11,530 nt of DNA from Dehalococcoidales bacterium (GCA_030672225.1 DAOVGW010000034.1:1-11530); one strand, 5' to 3'. Counted from the stretch's first letter, positions 1-6,160 are shown. Translations and numbers: made by a program. Notes: a model not told the origin generated them from the letters alone.

Positions 1-16
1 TAGTGGTCTTACCCTA

Positions 17-45
17 TTGACAAAACCATGTTTAGGGTGTATGAT
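17..45 (+). promoter_or_regulatory. Sigma-70 promoter of the XRE repressor gene
   Basis: A perfect -35 TTGACA (17-22), a 17-bp spacer and a near-perfect -10 TATGAT (40-45) precede the small HTH gene at 115. The spacer contains the imperfect palindrome AACCATGTTT (24-33). Strength and spacing make this one of the best promoters in the window. Confidence 0.75.
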
Positions 46-51
46 AGCATA

Positions 52-82
52 AACATAGTAAAACCATAGTAAGAACATAGTT
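52..82 (+). repeat. Three 9-bp direct repeats with 11-bp period, likely operator
   Basis: AACATAGTA (52-60), ACCATAGTA (63-71) and AACATAGTT (74-82) are spaced exactly 11 bp apart, about one helical turn, between the -10 box and the ribosome site. A related CCATGTT occurs in the promoter spacer. Such an array lets several repressor molecules bind the same DNA face. Autoregulation by the HTH protein encoded downstream is an inference. Confidence 0.5.
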
Positions 83-114
83 CCCCCAACACAAAGGTCT
101 AGGAGTGTCAAAAA

Positions 115-354
115 ATGAAGAGGTTAAAACAGAGCCAGTTAGCTAAAGAGTTAGGCATCAGCAAGTCTTATCTGTCTATGATAATATCAGGTGAGAGGAA
201 GTGTCCACCAGTGCTTATAGAGAAGCTCCAGTCAATCCCAGGAATTCACAAAGTTGTGAACCTTTCCCTTCAAAGTTTGCCTTCTAAGCAGCGGGTCGAG
301 CGTTCGAATCGCTCCAGGGACGCCAGTTTAGCTACAAATCACGGCTGCCCATAA
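115..354 (+). CDS. Small XRE-family HTH protein whose 3' end is the attachment site
   Basis: A 79-aa protein with a helix-turn-helix of the XRE/Cro type at about residues 5-40 (SQLAKELGISKSYLSMII, then SGERKCPP). Such proteins are DNA-binding repressors or lysogeny/maintenance regulators of phages and mobile elements. The ATG start is set by AGGAG at 101-105, 9 nt upstream. Residues 56-70 (PSKQRVERSNRSRDA) are translated from a tRNA-Arg 3' fragment and residues 71-79 from flanking chromosome. The native C-terminus was therefore either replaced by integration or always used the attachment site. The HTH part looks intact, so the protein may still bind DNA. Partner genes lie beyond the left edge. 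Recognition of the HTH is firm; the role is inferred. Confidence 0.65.
   Translation: MKRLKQSQLAKELGISKSYLSMIISGERKCPPVLIEKLQSIPGIHKVVNLSLQSLPSKQRVERSNRSRDASLATNHGCP
281..325 (+). other. Displaced 3' half of tRNA-Arg(UCU): attachment-site scar
   Basis: Reads as the 3' half of a tRNA: anticodon loop CTTCTAA with anticodon TCT (281-287), anticodon 3' stem GCAGC (288-292), variable region GGGTC, a perfect T arm GAGCG-TTCGAAT-CGCTC (298-314), acceptor 3' strand CAGGGAC (315-321), discriminator G and encoded CCA (323-325). The matching 5' acceptor strand GTCCCTG and a D arm are absent upstream, so this is not a whole gene. A half-tRNA ending precisely at CCA is the classic product of tyrosine-recombinase insertion into a tRNA gene. 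Directly upstream only TGC can pair with GCA of the anticodon stem, so shared sequence begins near 278-281. Confidence 0.8.
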
Positions 355-632
355 AGAGATTCTTTGAAAGCAGAATAAGCCATAGACAGGTAATAAAACA
401 AATCAAAGAGTGAAATTGTCGCTGGAGGACTGTCGATGTGCCAATAGGACAAGAACCAAAGTTAATCCCTGTCAGGAAGAGAGGGGGGTGATAGCTGGGA
501 AAAGACCGACTACTTCGTTAAGTTTTGCTCAGGGCTTTGGGGAAAGCCCTTTATATTATGAAGCAACCACGGCACGCTGCCACCAAGAGGATGATTAAGG
601 GAAAGCAAGAAGTTTTCTCTATTGCATACTGA
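326..632. other. Gene-poor stretch without a recognisable gene
   Basis: No convincing gene is seen. One open frame (410-598, GTG start, 62 aa) has no ribosome site, no recognisable motif, and runs through a stem-loop, so it is not called. The stretch holds a short hairpin at 531-550 and a small inverted repeat GGCA-CGC-TGCC near 573-583. As it lies just outside the attachment scar, it may be the original downstream flank of the tRNA-Arg gene. An unrecognised small RNA cannot be excluded. Confidence 0.4.
531..556 (+). terminator. Possible intrinsic terminator hairpin
   Basis: AGGGCTTT (531-538), loop GGGG, AAAGCCCT (543-550) make a perfect 8-bp stem followed by TTATATT, a modest U-rich tail on the plus strand. 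It could end transcripts coming from the XRE gene. The minus-strand side lacks a U-tract, so it is a poor terminator for tRNA-Val. Confidence 0.4.
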
Positions 633-709
633 TGGTGGGCGATACTGGATTTGAACCAGTGACCTCTGCGATGTCAACGCAGCGCTCTAACCAACTGAGC
701 TAACCGCCC
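633..709 (-). tRNA. tRNA-Val (anticodon GAC)
   Basis: Complete 77-nt cloverleaf on the minus strand. The acceptor GGGCGGT pairs with ATCGCCC (one G.U). The D arm is GCTC/GAGC, the anticodon arm CTGCG-TTGACAT-CGCAG with anticodon GAC (plus-strand 673-675), and the T arm ACTGG-TTCAAAT-CCAGT. It has discriminator A and an encoded CCA at 635-633. All stems pair fully apart from the one wobble, so the gene looks functional. Confidence 0.95.
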
Positions 710-720
710 ACTAAACAGAA

Positions 721-749
721 ATTCTACAAGATAACTCCGGCACAATCAA
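721..749 (-). promoter_or_regulatory. Promoter of tRNA-Val
   Basis: On the minus strand TTGATT (749-744), a 17-bp spacer and TAGAAT (726-721) end 11 nt before the mature tRNA 5' end. This spacing is typical for a tRNA promoter with a very short leader. Confidence 0.6.
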
Positions 750-767
750 GCTATCTTTTATGTCAAA

Positions 768-1196
768 TTAACTGGTCTCCAATCCTTCCAGCCCCTCGGC
801 ACAATAGCCTAACTCCAGCCATTCACAACCTTGGCAGATTTCAACTATATCCTCAGGTGTTAACCTTTCCTTTACCCTTGTCCAGATAGTACCAGCCGAT
901 ATTTGAGTCCCCGTTTCCAAACCGAGCCTCCGCAGCACTTCCAAATCTCGAGCTTTCACCTTTAATTCAGAATCTGCCTTTTTCCGACATTTGTTATCTT
1001 TATTGTGGGGACATGAGATACAGATAACATCACACTCAGCTAAAATAGTTATGGGGAAGGTAGAGTTTAAGTGTAATTCCTTAGCTACCTTCCCCGTCTT
1101 CTCCACGAATTCCGGACTATAGCCTAAACCTCGGAAACCTAGCAGACATAGGAGATGGTGAGCCCGAATTTCTAGGGGATACGCCAGTTCGCCCAT
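768..1196 (-). CDS. DUF1284 family cysteine-rich protein (putative Fe-S protein)
   Basis: 142 aa. The N-terminal signature RAHHLLCLLGFRGLGYS (residues 11-27) is characteristic of the DUF1284 family, whose biochemical role is not established. Eight cysteines are arranged as C17, C55-x3-C59-x2-C62-x7-C70 and C121-x2-C124-x7-C132, together with H13 and H14. That pattern suggests a metal or iron-sulfur site, which is inference. The length is normal for the family. The ATG start overlaps the end of bioY by 25 bp. The nearest ribosome-like site, GGGGAGGT, lies 12 nt upstream, so translation is probably coupled to bioY. It is the last gene of a three-gene unit with a small CPSC protein and BioY. A biotin-related role is suggested only by position. 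Confidence 0.85.
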   Translation of the reverse strand: MGELAYPLEIRAHHLLCLLGFRGLGYSPEFVEKTGKVAKELHLNSTFPITILAECDVICISCPHNKDNKCRKKADSELKVKARDLEVLRRLGLETGTQISAGTIWTRVKERLTPEDIVEICQGCEWLELGYCAEGLEGLETS

Positions 1197-1852
1197 TTGT
1201 CTTTATCTACCTCCCCATTGTAGGCCGTTTTGGGTGTTACTCCCCTGGCTATAGCCGCTGCAGCGACAGCCTTAGTAATATCACCGGCGATAAAGGGAAT
1301 AGCCCCCATGCCAAGGAGGGCAGTAAAGGTAGCTGGTGTTCCAGCCACCATATTGAGCCATAGGCCAAGCCAAATGAGCCCGGGAACATAAATCAGGACA
1401 AAGTTGGCAAAGAGCATCAGCCCCAGCATACTAACAAAACTTCTTGACCTGATGTGCTTATCGGTAAAATAACCCAGGAAAAGGGTAGCCAGTATAAAAC
1501 CAATGAGATAACCCCCGCTGGCACCAGTAAGAACACCAATACCCCCATTACTAAATATAGCCATTCCCGCTTGAGGGGCAAACCAGGGAACTCCCGCCGC
1601 ACCAATTCCAGCGTAGAGAGCCAGACTGGCGCCTCCCCACCACCTTCCCAGGAGCACACCGGCCAGGAGCACGACAAAGGTTTGGCCGGTTATTGGTATC
1701 GCGGTCCACGGAAGATAAAATCTAACCTGAGCCAGAAGACCAACAACCCCGGCCATACCCACAGCCATGACTAATTTCTTTGGTATACTGAGCTCATAGC
1801 GCCAGCGGAAAACATCATACTTGGTTCTGTTAATTGCGGCCACTATCTCCAC
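1172..1852 (-). CDS. bioY: Biotin transporter substrate-binding component BioY
   Basis: 226-aa integral membrane protein with about six hydrophobic helices. BioY is the substrate-capturing S-component of energy-coupling-factor biotin importers; alone it binds biotin, and with the shared EcfA/A'/T module it imports it. Family marks are PITGQTFVVLLAGVLLG (residues 53-69) and a conserved GGIGVLTGASGGYLIGF stretch (103-119). The GTG start at 1852 is fixed by AGGAGGG six nt upstream. It adds a charged cytoplasmic segment of about 25 residues (RTKYDVFRWRYELSIPKK) before the first helix, making it slightly longer than usual. No ATPase or EcfT gene is in the window, so it probably uses a shared energising module. 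No BirA-type operator was recognised upstream. Confidence 0.93.
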   Translation of the reverse strand: MEIVAAINRTKYDVFRWRYELSIPKKLVMAVGMAGVVGLLAQVRFYLPWTAIPITGQTFVVLLAGVLLGRWWGGASLALYAGIGAAGVPWFAPQAGMAIFSNGGIGVLTGASGGYLIGFILATLFLGYFTDKHIRSRSFVSMLGLMLFANFVLIYVPGLIWLGLWLNMVAGTPATFTALLGMGAIPFIAGDITKAVAAAAIARGVTPKTAYNGEVDKDKWANWRIP

Positions 1853-1884
1853 GCTTCCCTCCTGGAAGAACTGATATAACCCGG

Positions 1885-2115
1885 TTAAGCCGTTGGCCTC
1901 TTGTTACCAATGATGGCAATCTCTATATTCTTACCACAGCTGGGGCATGTGATATTGAGGGTGACAGGTTGGCTCATTACTCGCTCAGTAACGGCGGTAA
2001 CCACCGAGTCAATATTATCCAACCGCTGGTCTAATATATCCAGGTGTTGTTGAAGATTTAAAATGCTCGCCGCCAGTTCCTGTCCTTTGACGCCAGGTTT
2101 GGTTTTCTGTGCCAA
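1885..2115 (-). CDS. Small coiled-coil protein with a C-terminal CPSC motif
   Basis: 76 aa, not recognised as a named family. Residues 11-45 are helical with heptad-like leucines (LAASILNLQQHLDILDQRL), suggesting a coiled coil. The C-terminus holds CPSCGKN (C57, C60), half of a zinc ribbon, so metal binding would need dimerisation. The start is TTG at 2115, supported by GGAGGGG at 2128-2122 with 6-nt spacing. A perfect-consensus promoter lies directly upstream. It is the first gene of the unit with bioY 32 bp downstream. The function is unknown; a regulator or adaptor of the biotin-uptake unit is one possibility. Confidence 0.7.
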   Translation of the reverse strand: MAQKTKPGVKGQELAASILNLQQHLDILDQRLDNIDSVVTAVTERVMSQPVTLNITCPSCGKNIEIAIIGNKRPTA

Positions 2116-2147
2116 GGTTATCCCCTCCGTAGTCTATAAACGGGTTA

Positions 2148-2176
2148 ATTATATGGGACTTGGAGAACTATGTCAA
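2148..2176 (-). promoter_or_regulatory. Perfect-consensus sigma-70 promoter for the bioY unit
   Basis: On the minus strand TTGACA (2176-2171), a 17-bp spacer and TATAAT (2153-2148) match the consensus at all twelve positions. Transcription would start about 30 nt before the TTG start at 2115. It is back-to-back with the divergent promoter at 2190-2218. Confidence 0.8.
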
Positions 2177-2189
2177 AGATTTAAAACTA

Positions 2190-2218
2190 TTGATTAAACC
2201 AGAAGTATGGCGTATACT
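2190..2218 (+). promoter_or_regulatory. Sigma-70 promoter of the EF-Tu-like small gene
   Basis: TTGATT (2190-2195), a 17-bp spacer and TATACT (2213-2218) precede the gene. A possible upstream in-frame ATG at 2207 overlaps this -10 region and would not be transcribed, which supports 2252 as the start. Confidence 0.7.
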
Positions 2219-2251
2219 AGTTCACAAATTAAGCAGAAAGGAGGTAGGAAG

Positions 2252-2506
2252 ATGCCTGAAGTAGAAATTGGGGGAGTGTCCGACTTTTTTGCTCATCCTG
2301 TAGTCGCCGGCATTGACCTGACCGGGGCTCTAAGAACGGGCGACAAAATCCATATTAAGGGTCACACCACTGATTTAGAACTTACCGTTGACTCAATGGA
2401 GATTAATAACGCCCCTGTCACCGAGGCCAAGGCGGGTGATGCTATCGGCATCAAGGTTAGTGAACGGGTAAGAAGGGGCGACAAGGTCTACAAGGTTACT
2501 GACTGA
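2252..2506 (+). CDS. Stand-alone EF-Tu domain-2-like translation protein
   Basis: 84 aa. It folds as a single OB/beta-barrel module like domain 2 of elongation factor Tu and IF2: GVSDFFAHPVVAGIDLTG, then GALRTGDKIHIKG, and DAIGIKVSERVRRGDKVYKV near the end. There is no GTPase domain, so it cannot act as an elongation factor by itself. Short proteins of this kind occur across bacteria and archaea as translation-factor-like proteins of unknown role. The ATG at 2252 is chosen because a perfect AAGGAGGT (2238-2245) sits 6 nt upstream; an in-frame ATG at 2207 would lie in the promoter. It is monocistronic, converging on ribH with only 17 bp between the stop codons. No clear terminator is seen in that gap. 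Confidence 0.85.
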   Translation: MPEVEIGGVSDFFAHPVVAGIDLTGALRTGDKIHIKGHTTDLELTVDSMEINNAPVTEAKAGDAIGIKVSERVRRGDKVYKVTD

Positions 2507-2523
2507 AGGCTTACCTCTAGCAA

Positions 2524-2991
2524 CTAGCTCAGGCTTTTTAGTAGGTTTGCCATCTCAATGGCGCTTACGGCAGCATCAAAGCCCTTATTACCCTTCTTAG
2601 TTCCGGCTCGCTCAATGGCTTGCTCCAGGGTATCGGCGGTGATTACGCCATGAATAACCGGAAGTCCGGTCTCTAAAGCTATCTTGGCGATGCCCTTACT
2701 TAACTCAGTGGCCACATAATCAAAGTGAGGTGTCCCGCCGCGTATTATAGCGCCGAGGCAGATGATAGCGTCATACCTTCCGGTCTGGGCTAATTTTAAG
2801 GCTACCAGTGGAATCTCAAGTGAGCCTGGCGTCCGGGCAATGTCTATATCATCCTCACTGACACCGTGGCGAAGAAGAGCGTCCTGTGCTCCGTCAAGTA
2901 GTTTCCCTGAGATAAACTCATTAAAACGGGAAATAACTACCCCGAATTTTAGCCCCTTCCCCAGTAACACACCTTCAAAAAGCTTACTCAT
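2524..2991 (-). CDS. ribH: 6,7-dimethyl-8-ribityllumazine synthase
   Basis: 155 aa, the usual length. It condenses 5-amino-6-ribitylamino-uracil with 3,4-dihydroxy-2-butanone-4-phosphate to give the lumazine precursor of riboflavin, normally as a pentamer or icosahedral 60-mer in the cytosol. Visible motifs are FGVVISRFNEFIS (residues 16-28), the substrate loop PGSLEIPL (55-62), GAIIRGGTPHFDYV (80-93) with catalytic His89, and the C-terminal IERAGTKKGNKGFDAA phosphate-binding stretch. The ATG start has AAGGAGGAAGTA directly before it. It is the last gene of the riboflavin operon, 31 bp after ribBA, and its partner RibE uses its product. Confidence 0.97.
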   Translation of the reverse strand: MSKLFEGVLLGKGLKFGVVISRFNEFISGKLLDGAQDALLRHGVSEDDIDIARTPGSLEIPLVALKLAQTGRYDAIICLGAIIRGGTPHFDYVATELSKGIAKIALETGLPVIHGVITADTLEQAIERAGTKKGNKGFDAAVSAIEMANLLKSLS

Positions 2992-3022
2992 TACTTCCTC
3001 CTTAGTGTAAAAATTCCTGCTC

Positions 3023-4240
3023 CTAGCTTTCGGTTATTTCTGGTATTTCTAAAAGGTGTCCCAATTTTTTCTGTTTTGTCTCCAGGTAACGACGGTTATG
3101 CGGATTGGTAGGGGTAATAATGGGTACCGTCTTGACTACTTTAAGCCCATAACCTTCCAGCCCAACCACCTTTTTGGGGTTATTGGTAAGCAGCCGAATC
3201 TTGTGTAAACCCAGGTCAGCCAGAATCTGGGCACCGATACCATAGTCTCGCAGGTCAGCTTTGAAGCCTAAAGACAGATTAGCCTCTATAGTGTCTAACC
3301 CTTTATCTTGGAGGGCATAGGCAAAAATCTTATTATGGAAGCCGATGCCTCGTCCCTCCTGCCTCATATAGAGTAAGACACCCCGTCCCTCTTTGGCAAT
3401 AGCCTTTATTGCTAACCTAACCTGCTCACCGCAATCGCAACGGAGACTGCTAAAGACATCACCGGTAAGGCATTCACTATGAACCCGGACTAACACCGGC
3501 TCCCTGGTAGATATATCTCCCATCACCAGGGCCAGGTGTTCATCAGGGTCAATATTACTTTTATAGGCAATAGCAGTAAAATCGCCATAATTTGTTGGTA
3601 GCTTGGCTTCAGCTACTCGCTTAACCAGTTTTTCATGGCGGCGGCGATAGGCGATAAGGTCAGATACACTGACAATCTTAATACCAAACTTCTCTGATAT
3701 TACCTCGAGCTCGGGTAACCGTGCCATAGAGCCATCTTCATTCAAGATCTCACAGATAACCCCGGCCGGATAAAGCCCAGCAAGCCTGGCCAAATCAACT
3801 ATGGCTTCAGTATGCCCGGCCCGCACCAGGACACCACCATCTCTAGCTCGCAGTGGGAAGACGTGTCCCGGATGGGATAGGTCCTCGGGTTTAGTCGCCG
3901 GGTCAAGTACGGCTCTTATTGTCTGTGCCCTATCGGCGGCTGAGATGCCAGTGGTTACTCCGCGTTTAGCTTCAACAGACACTGTAAAGGCGGTACAGAA
4001 TCGTGAGGTATTATCGCTCACCATTAAGGGGATCCTTAGTTCGTCAAGTCGCTCGCCTATTATGGGCAGGCAAATTAGCCCTCTGGCGTGGCGTGCCATA
4101 AAGTTAATGGCTTGGGGGGTAACCTTTTCCGCCGCTAAGACCAGATCACCCTCATTCTCTCTTGCCTCATCGTCAACAATAATAACAAACTTGCCGGTTT
4201 TTATATCCTCAATAGCCTCACTAATACTTGATAGTCCCAT
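3023..4240 (-). CDS. ribBA: Bifunctional DHBP synthase / GTP cyclohydrolase II
   Basis: 405 aa, full length. The N-terminal half (about 1-200) is 3,4-dihydroxy-2-butanone-4-phosphate synthase, acting on ribulose-5-phosphate: DDEARENEGDLVLAAE (23-38), the RHARGLIC strand (50-57), GVTTGISAADRAQTI (94-108) and HPGHVFPLRARDGG (123-136). The C-terminal half (about 205-405) is GTP cyclohydrolase II, which opens GTP: the zinc ligands C257, C268 and C270 lie in VHSECLTGDVFSSLRCDCG, the catalytic stretch is RQEGRGIGFHNK (293-304), and LRDYGIGAQIL and LLTNNPKK follow. A small oddity is GIGFHNK, where many homologues have Leu after GIG. All catalytic residues are present, so both activities are expected. 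The ATG start has AGAGGGGAG upstream. Confidence 0.97.
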   Translation of the reverse strand: MGLSSISEAIEDIKTGKFVIIVDDEARENEGDLVLAAEKVTPQAINFMARHARGLICLPIIGERLDELRIPLMVSDNTSRFCTAFTVSVEAKRGVTTGISAADRAQTIRAVLDPATKPEDLSHPGHVFPLRARDGGVLVRAGHTEAIVDLARLAGLYPAGVICEILNEDGSMARLPELEVISEKFGIKIVSVSDLIAYRRRHEKLVKRVAEAKLPTNYGDFTAIAYKSNIDPDEHLALVMGDISTREPVLVRVHSECLTGDVFSSLRCDCGEQVRLAIKAIAKEGRGVLLYMRQEGRGIGFHNKIFAYALQDKGLDTIEANLSLGFKADLRDYGIGAQILADLGLHKIRLLTNNPKKVVGLEGYGLKVVKTVPIITPTNPHNRRYLETKQKKLGHLLEIPEITES

Positions 4241-4273
4241 GTGACTCCCCTCTTTAAAATAAAACAGAATAAC

Positions 4274-4903
4274 TTAGCTTACTATAAACCCATGCTCTTG
4301 TAAAAAATCAAAGGTTATATTGGTAGTGCCAGTCTGGCTGAATCGCTCCACGTATTTGGCAATAATATCCACCTCTAGATTAACCAGGTCGCCCACCCGA
4401 CGGCGGCCGAGGGTAGTATTTTCTCGGGTATAACCAACAATAGCCACCTCAAATGAGCCGGTATCTTGCACCACCACGGTAAGAGAAACCCCATCAACGG
4501 CAATAAAGCCTTTCTCTACCACATAGCGCATCACTTTGGGAGGGGCTTCAAATCTAATCATGATTGTCTCATCCTCTTGGTTCACTGAAACTACTCTTCC
4601 CGTAGCATCTACATGAGCTTGGACTAAATGTCCGCCTAAGGGCTTGTCTAGAGTTAACGGCCGCTCTAAGTTGACCCCATCCCCGGCATGAAGCAGTCTC
4701 AGGTTGGTTCGCTTCAGTGTCTCTTGTGTTATGTCAACAGAAAATGAGTTAGCATTGAGATTAGTTATTGTCAGGCAGGTTCCATTAACGCTGATACTGC
4801 CACCCAGCTCCATTCCCCTAAGAACTTTGCCGGCGGCAATAACCAGCTTATTAGATGACACTTGAGTAACTCTACCTATCTCCTCTATAATTCCGGTAAA
4901 CAC
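4274..4903 (-). CDS. ribE: Riboflavin synthase, alpha subunit
   Basis: 209 aa, the normal length. It dismutates two molecules of 6,7-dimethyl-8-ribityllumazine into riboflavin and the pyrimidinedione that RibH reuses. Two tandem lumazine-binding barrels are visible: repeat 1 with MFTGIIEEIG (1-10) and SVNGTCLT (38-45), repeat 2 with GHLVQAHVD (91-99) and AVDGVSLT (135-142). The C-terminal trimerisation helix follows near VNLEVDIIAKYVER (174-187). The start is GTG at 4903, set by AGGGGAG about 5 nt upstream and by the invariant MFTGI N-terminus. It lies 33 bp before ribBA and 39 bp after ribD. The same enzyme is called RibC in some species. Confidence 0.97.
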   Translation of the reverse strand: MFTGIIEEIGRVTQVSSNKLVIAAGKVLRGMELGGSISVNGTCLTITNLNANSFSVDITQETLKRTNLRLLHAGDGVNLERPLTLDKPLGGHLVQAHVDATGRVVSVNQEDETIMIRFEAPPKVMRYVVEKGFIAVDGVSLTVVVQDTGSFEVAIVGYTRENTTLGRRRVGDLVNLEVDIIAKYVERFSQTGTTNITFDFLQEHGFIVS

Positions 4904-4942
4904 CTGTTCTCCCCTACTAAGACCGTACTGCTAATCTTGCCC

Positions 4943-6043
4943 TTATCCCTTTTTAGCTACATAACCACTAATCATTAAATCCGGGCCAAACCTTCCTAGG
5001 CTAACACGCTCCAGCTTAAGTGAGTCTACCATTCTATCAACACCTTTGCCACTGACTGCTATCTTTGCCTTCTGCCCACCAATGATGATGGGGGCAATAA
5101 CGGCAATCACCTTATCCACAAGCCCCCAGTCAAACAGGGAACCGATGAGAATACCACCACCCTCCACTAAAACACTGGTAATCCCTCGCTCACCCAGTAC
5201 TTTTAGCAACCTTTCCAAATCTACCTGGCCTTCTGCTGATGATAGTTCTAGTAGTTCAGCGCCAACCTGAGCAAAAGCCGCTGCCTCCTCAGGCTTAGCC
5301 GGCCGGCCCAGCACCAGAAGTGTTTTACCCGGTTCTCTAAGTACCCGGGCGGTAAGGGGCATACGTCCTTTGCCGTCAACAATCACCCGAAGAGGTTGCC
5401 TTCTGGCTGTTCCTCCTCTGCCACTACCACATCTGGCAGTAAGGTGAGGGTCATCAGCAAGGACGGTATTCACTCCGGCCATAATAGCATCACTTGTATA
5501 ACGCAGGTTATGAACATAGTGCCTCGCCTCATCACCACTAATCCATTTGGAATCACCGCTTCTGGTAGCAATCTTGCCATCCAGGCTCATAGCGTACTTT
5601 GCTGTAACAAAGGGCCTGCCGGTGGTGATAAATTTAATGTAGGCTTCGTTGAGGTCCTTGGCTTCTTGCCCACGCTCACCAATAAAGGTCTTAATGCCTG
5701 CCCTCTCCAGCTCATCCTTGCCGCGCCCGGAAACTAAAGGGTTTGGGTCCAGCATTGCCATATGAACCTCGCTGATGCCGGCGGCAATGATTACCTGAGC
5801 ACACGGTGGGGTCTGACCATAATGGCAGCATGGCTCCAGGGTAGTGTATATCGTGCTCCCTTGGGTTTTCCCACCTGCCTTCTCTAGGGCCACCACCTCA
5901 GCATGACGAGAACCAGGTGGTTGAGTATAGCCCTGCCCGACGGCTATATTATTCTTAACCACCACCGCCCCTACCGCCGGGTTGGGGCTTACTTGCCCCA
6001 GGGCCAACCTGGCCAGGGAGAGCGCCAGCTCCATGTAGTCCAT
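4943..6043 (-). CDS. ribD: Bifunctional riboflavin deaminase/reductase RibD
   Basis: 366 aa, standard length. The N-terminal deaminase (1-145) removes the amino group from the GTP cyclohydrolase product; zinc ligands are H47 in RHAEVVAL and C72 and C81 in the PCCHYGQTPPC box. The C-terminal NADPH-dependent reductase (146-366) reduces the ribose side chain; it shows KYAMSLDGKIATRSGDSKWI (149-168), GVNTVLADDP and LVEGGGILIGS. It is the first gene of the riboflavin operon. No Shine-Dalgarno is visible before the ATG at 6043, unlike every other gene of the operon. A candidate -10 ends only 6 nt upstream, so a leaderless transcript is possible. An alternative in-frame ATG three codons in (6034) has no better site. 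Confidence 0.96.
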   Translation of the reverse strand: MDYMELALSLARLALGQVSPNPAVGAVVVKNNIAVGQGYTQPPGSRHAEVVALEKAGGKTQGSTIYTTLEPCCHYGQTPPCAQVIIAAGISEVHMAMLDPNPLVSGRGKDELERAGIKTFIGERGQEAKDLNEAYIKFITTGRPFVTAKYAMSLDGKIATRSGDSKWISGDEARHYVHNLRYTSDAIMAGVNTVLADDPHLTARCGSGRGGTARRQPLRVIVDGKGRMPLTARVLREPGKTLLVLGRPAKPEEAAAFAQVGAELLELSSAEGQVDLERLLKVLGERGITSVLVEGGGILIGSLFDWGLVDKVIAVIAPIIIGGQKAKIAVSGKGVDRMVDSLKLERVSLGRFGPDLMISGYVAKKG

Positions 6044-6049
6044 GCTTTC

Positions 6050-6079
6050 ATTCTAACACCTGCTTTTTGAAAAGTGCAA
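6050..6079 (-). promoter_or_regulatory. Candidate proximal ribD promoter (leaderless type)
   Basis: On the minus strand TTGCAC (6079-6074), an 18-bp spacer and TAGAAT (6055-6050) place the transcription start at or next to the ribD ATG at 6043. This would explain the missing ribosome site. The match is moderate. Confidence 0.4.
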
Positions 6080-6126
6080 ATCGGCTGGTGAACTAGGTGG
6101 TGCTAAACATGCCTGCCTAAAAGCAA

Positions 6127-6160
6127 TAGGAGAGCTAGGTTTTAATCCCTGGCTCTCCTA
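6127..6160. other. 13-bp stem-loop between the SIMPL gene and ribD
   Basis: TAGGAGAGCTAGG (6127-6139), an 8-nt loop and CCTGGCTCTCCTA (6148-6160). The stem is continuous as plus-strand RNA, with one U.G pair, and has one A.C mismatch as minus-strand RNA. Neither side has a proper U-tract. It may end the upstream SIMPL transcript, or form the 5' end of a ribD leader started from the promoter at 6161-6189. Confidence 0.5.

Larger units (their letters stand above)
1..280. mobile_element. Right end of an integrated element (partial, cut by window edge)
   Basis: Inferred from the displaced tRNA-Arg 3' fragment that begins at 281. When an element inserts into a tRNA gene, the intact tRNA is rebuilt at one end and the original 3' piece is left at the far end. 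The fragment here reads on the plus strand, so the element should lie to its left and the native chromosome to its right. This fits the content: a phage-like repressor gene on the left, housekeeping genes on the right. No integrase, capsid or conjugation gene is inside the window, so the element type (prophage, ICE or other) and its size cannot be stated. Confidence 0.5.

Noticed and set aside
410..598. 62-aa open frame with GTG start
   Set aside because: No ribosome site, no recognisable motif, unusual composition, and it crosses a hairpin; not supported as a gene.
1454..1774. 106-aa plus-strand open frame antisense to bioY, and similar frames opposite ribBA, ribD and pyrE
   Set aside because: Shadows of strongly recognised genes, lacking ribosome sites and family motifs.
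2207..2251. Upstream ATG start for the EF-Tu-like protein
   Set aside because: The ATG lies in the promoter just before the -10 box, and a perfect ribosome site points to 2252.
6127..6160. Stem-loop as a standard intrinsic terminator
   Set aside because: Neither strand has a U-tract after the stem, so it is listed only as a stem-loop.
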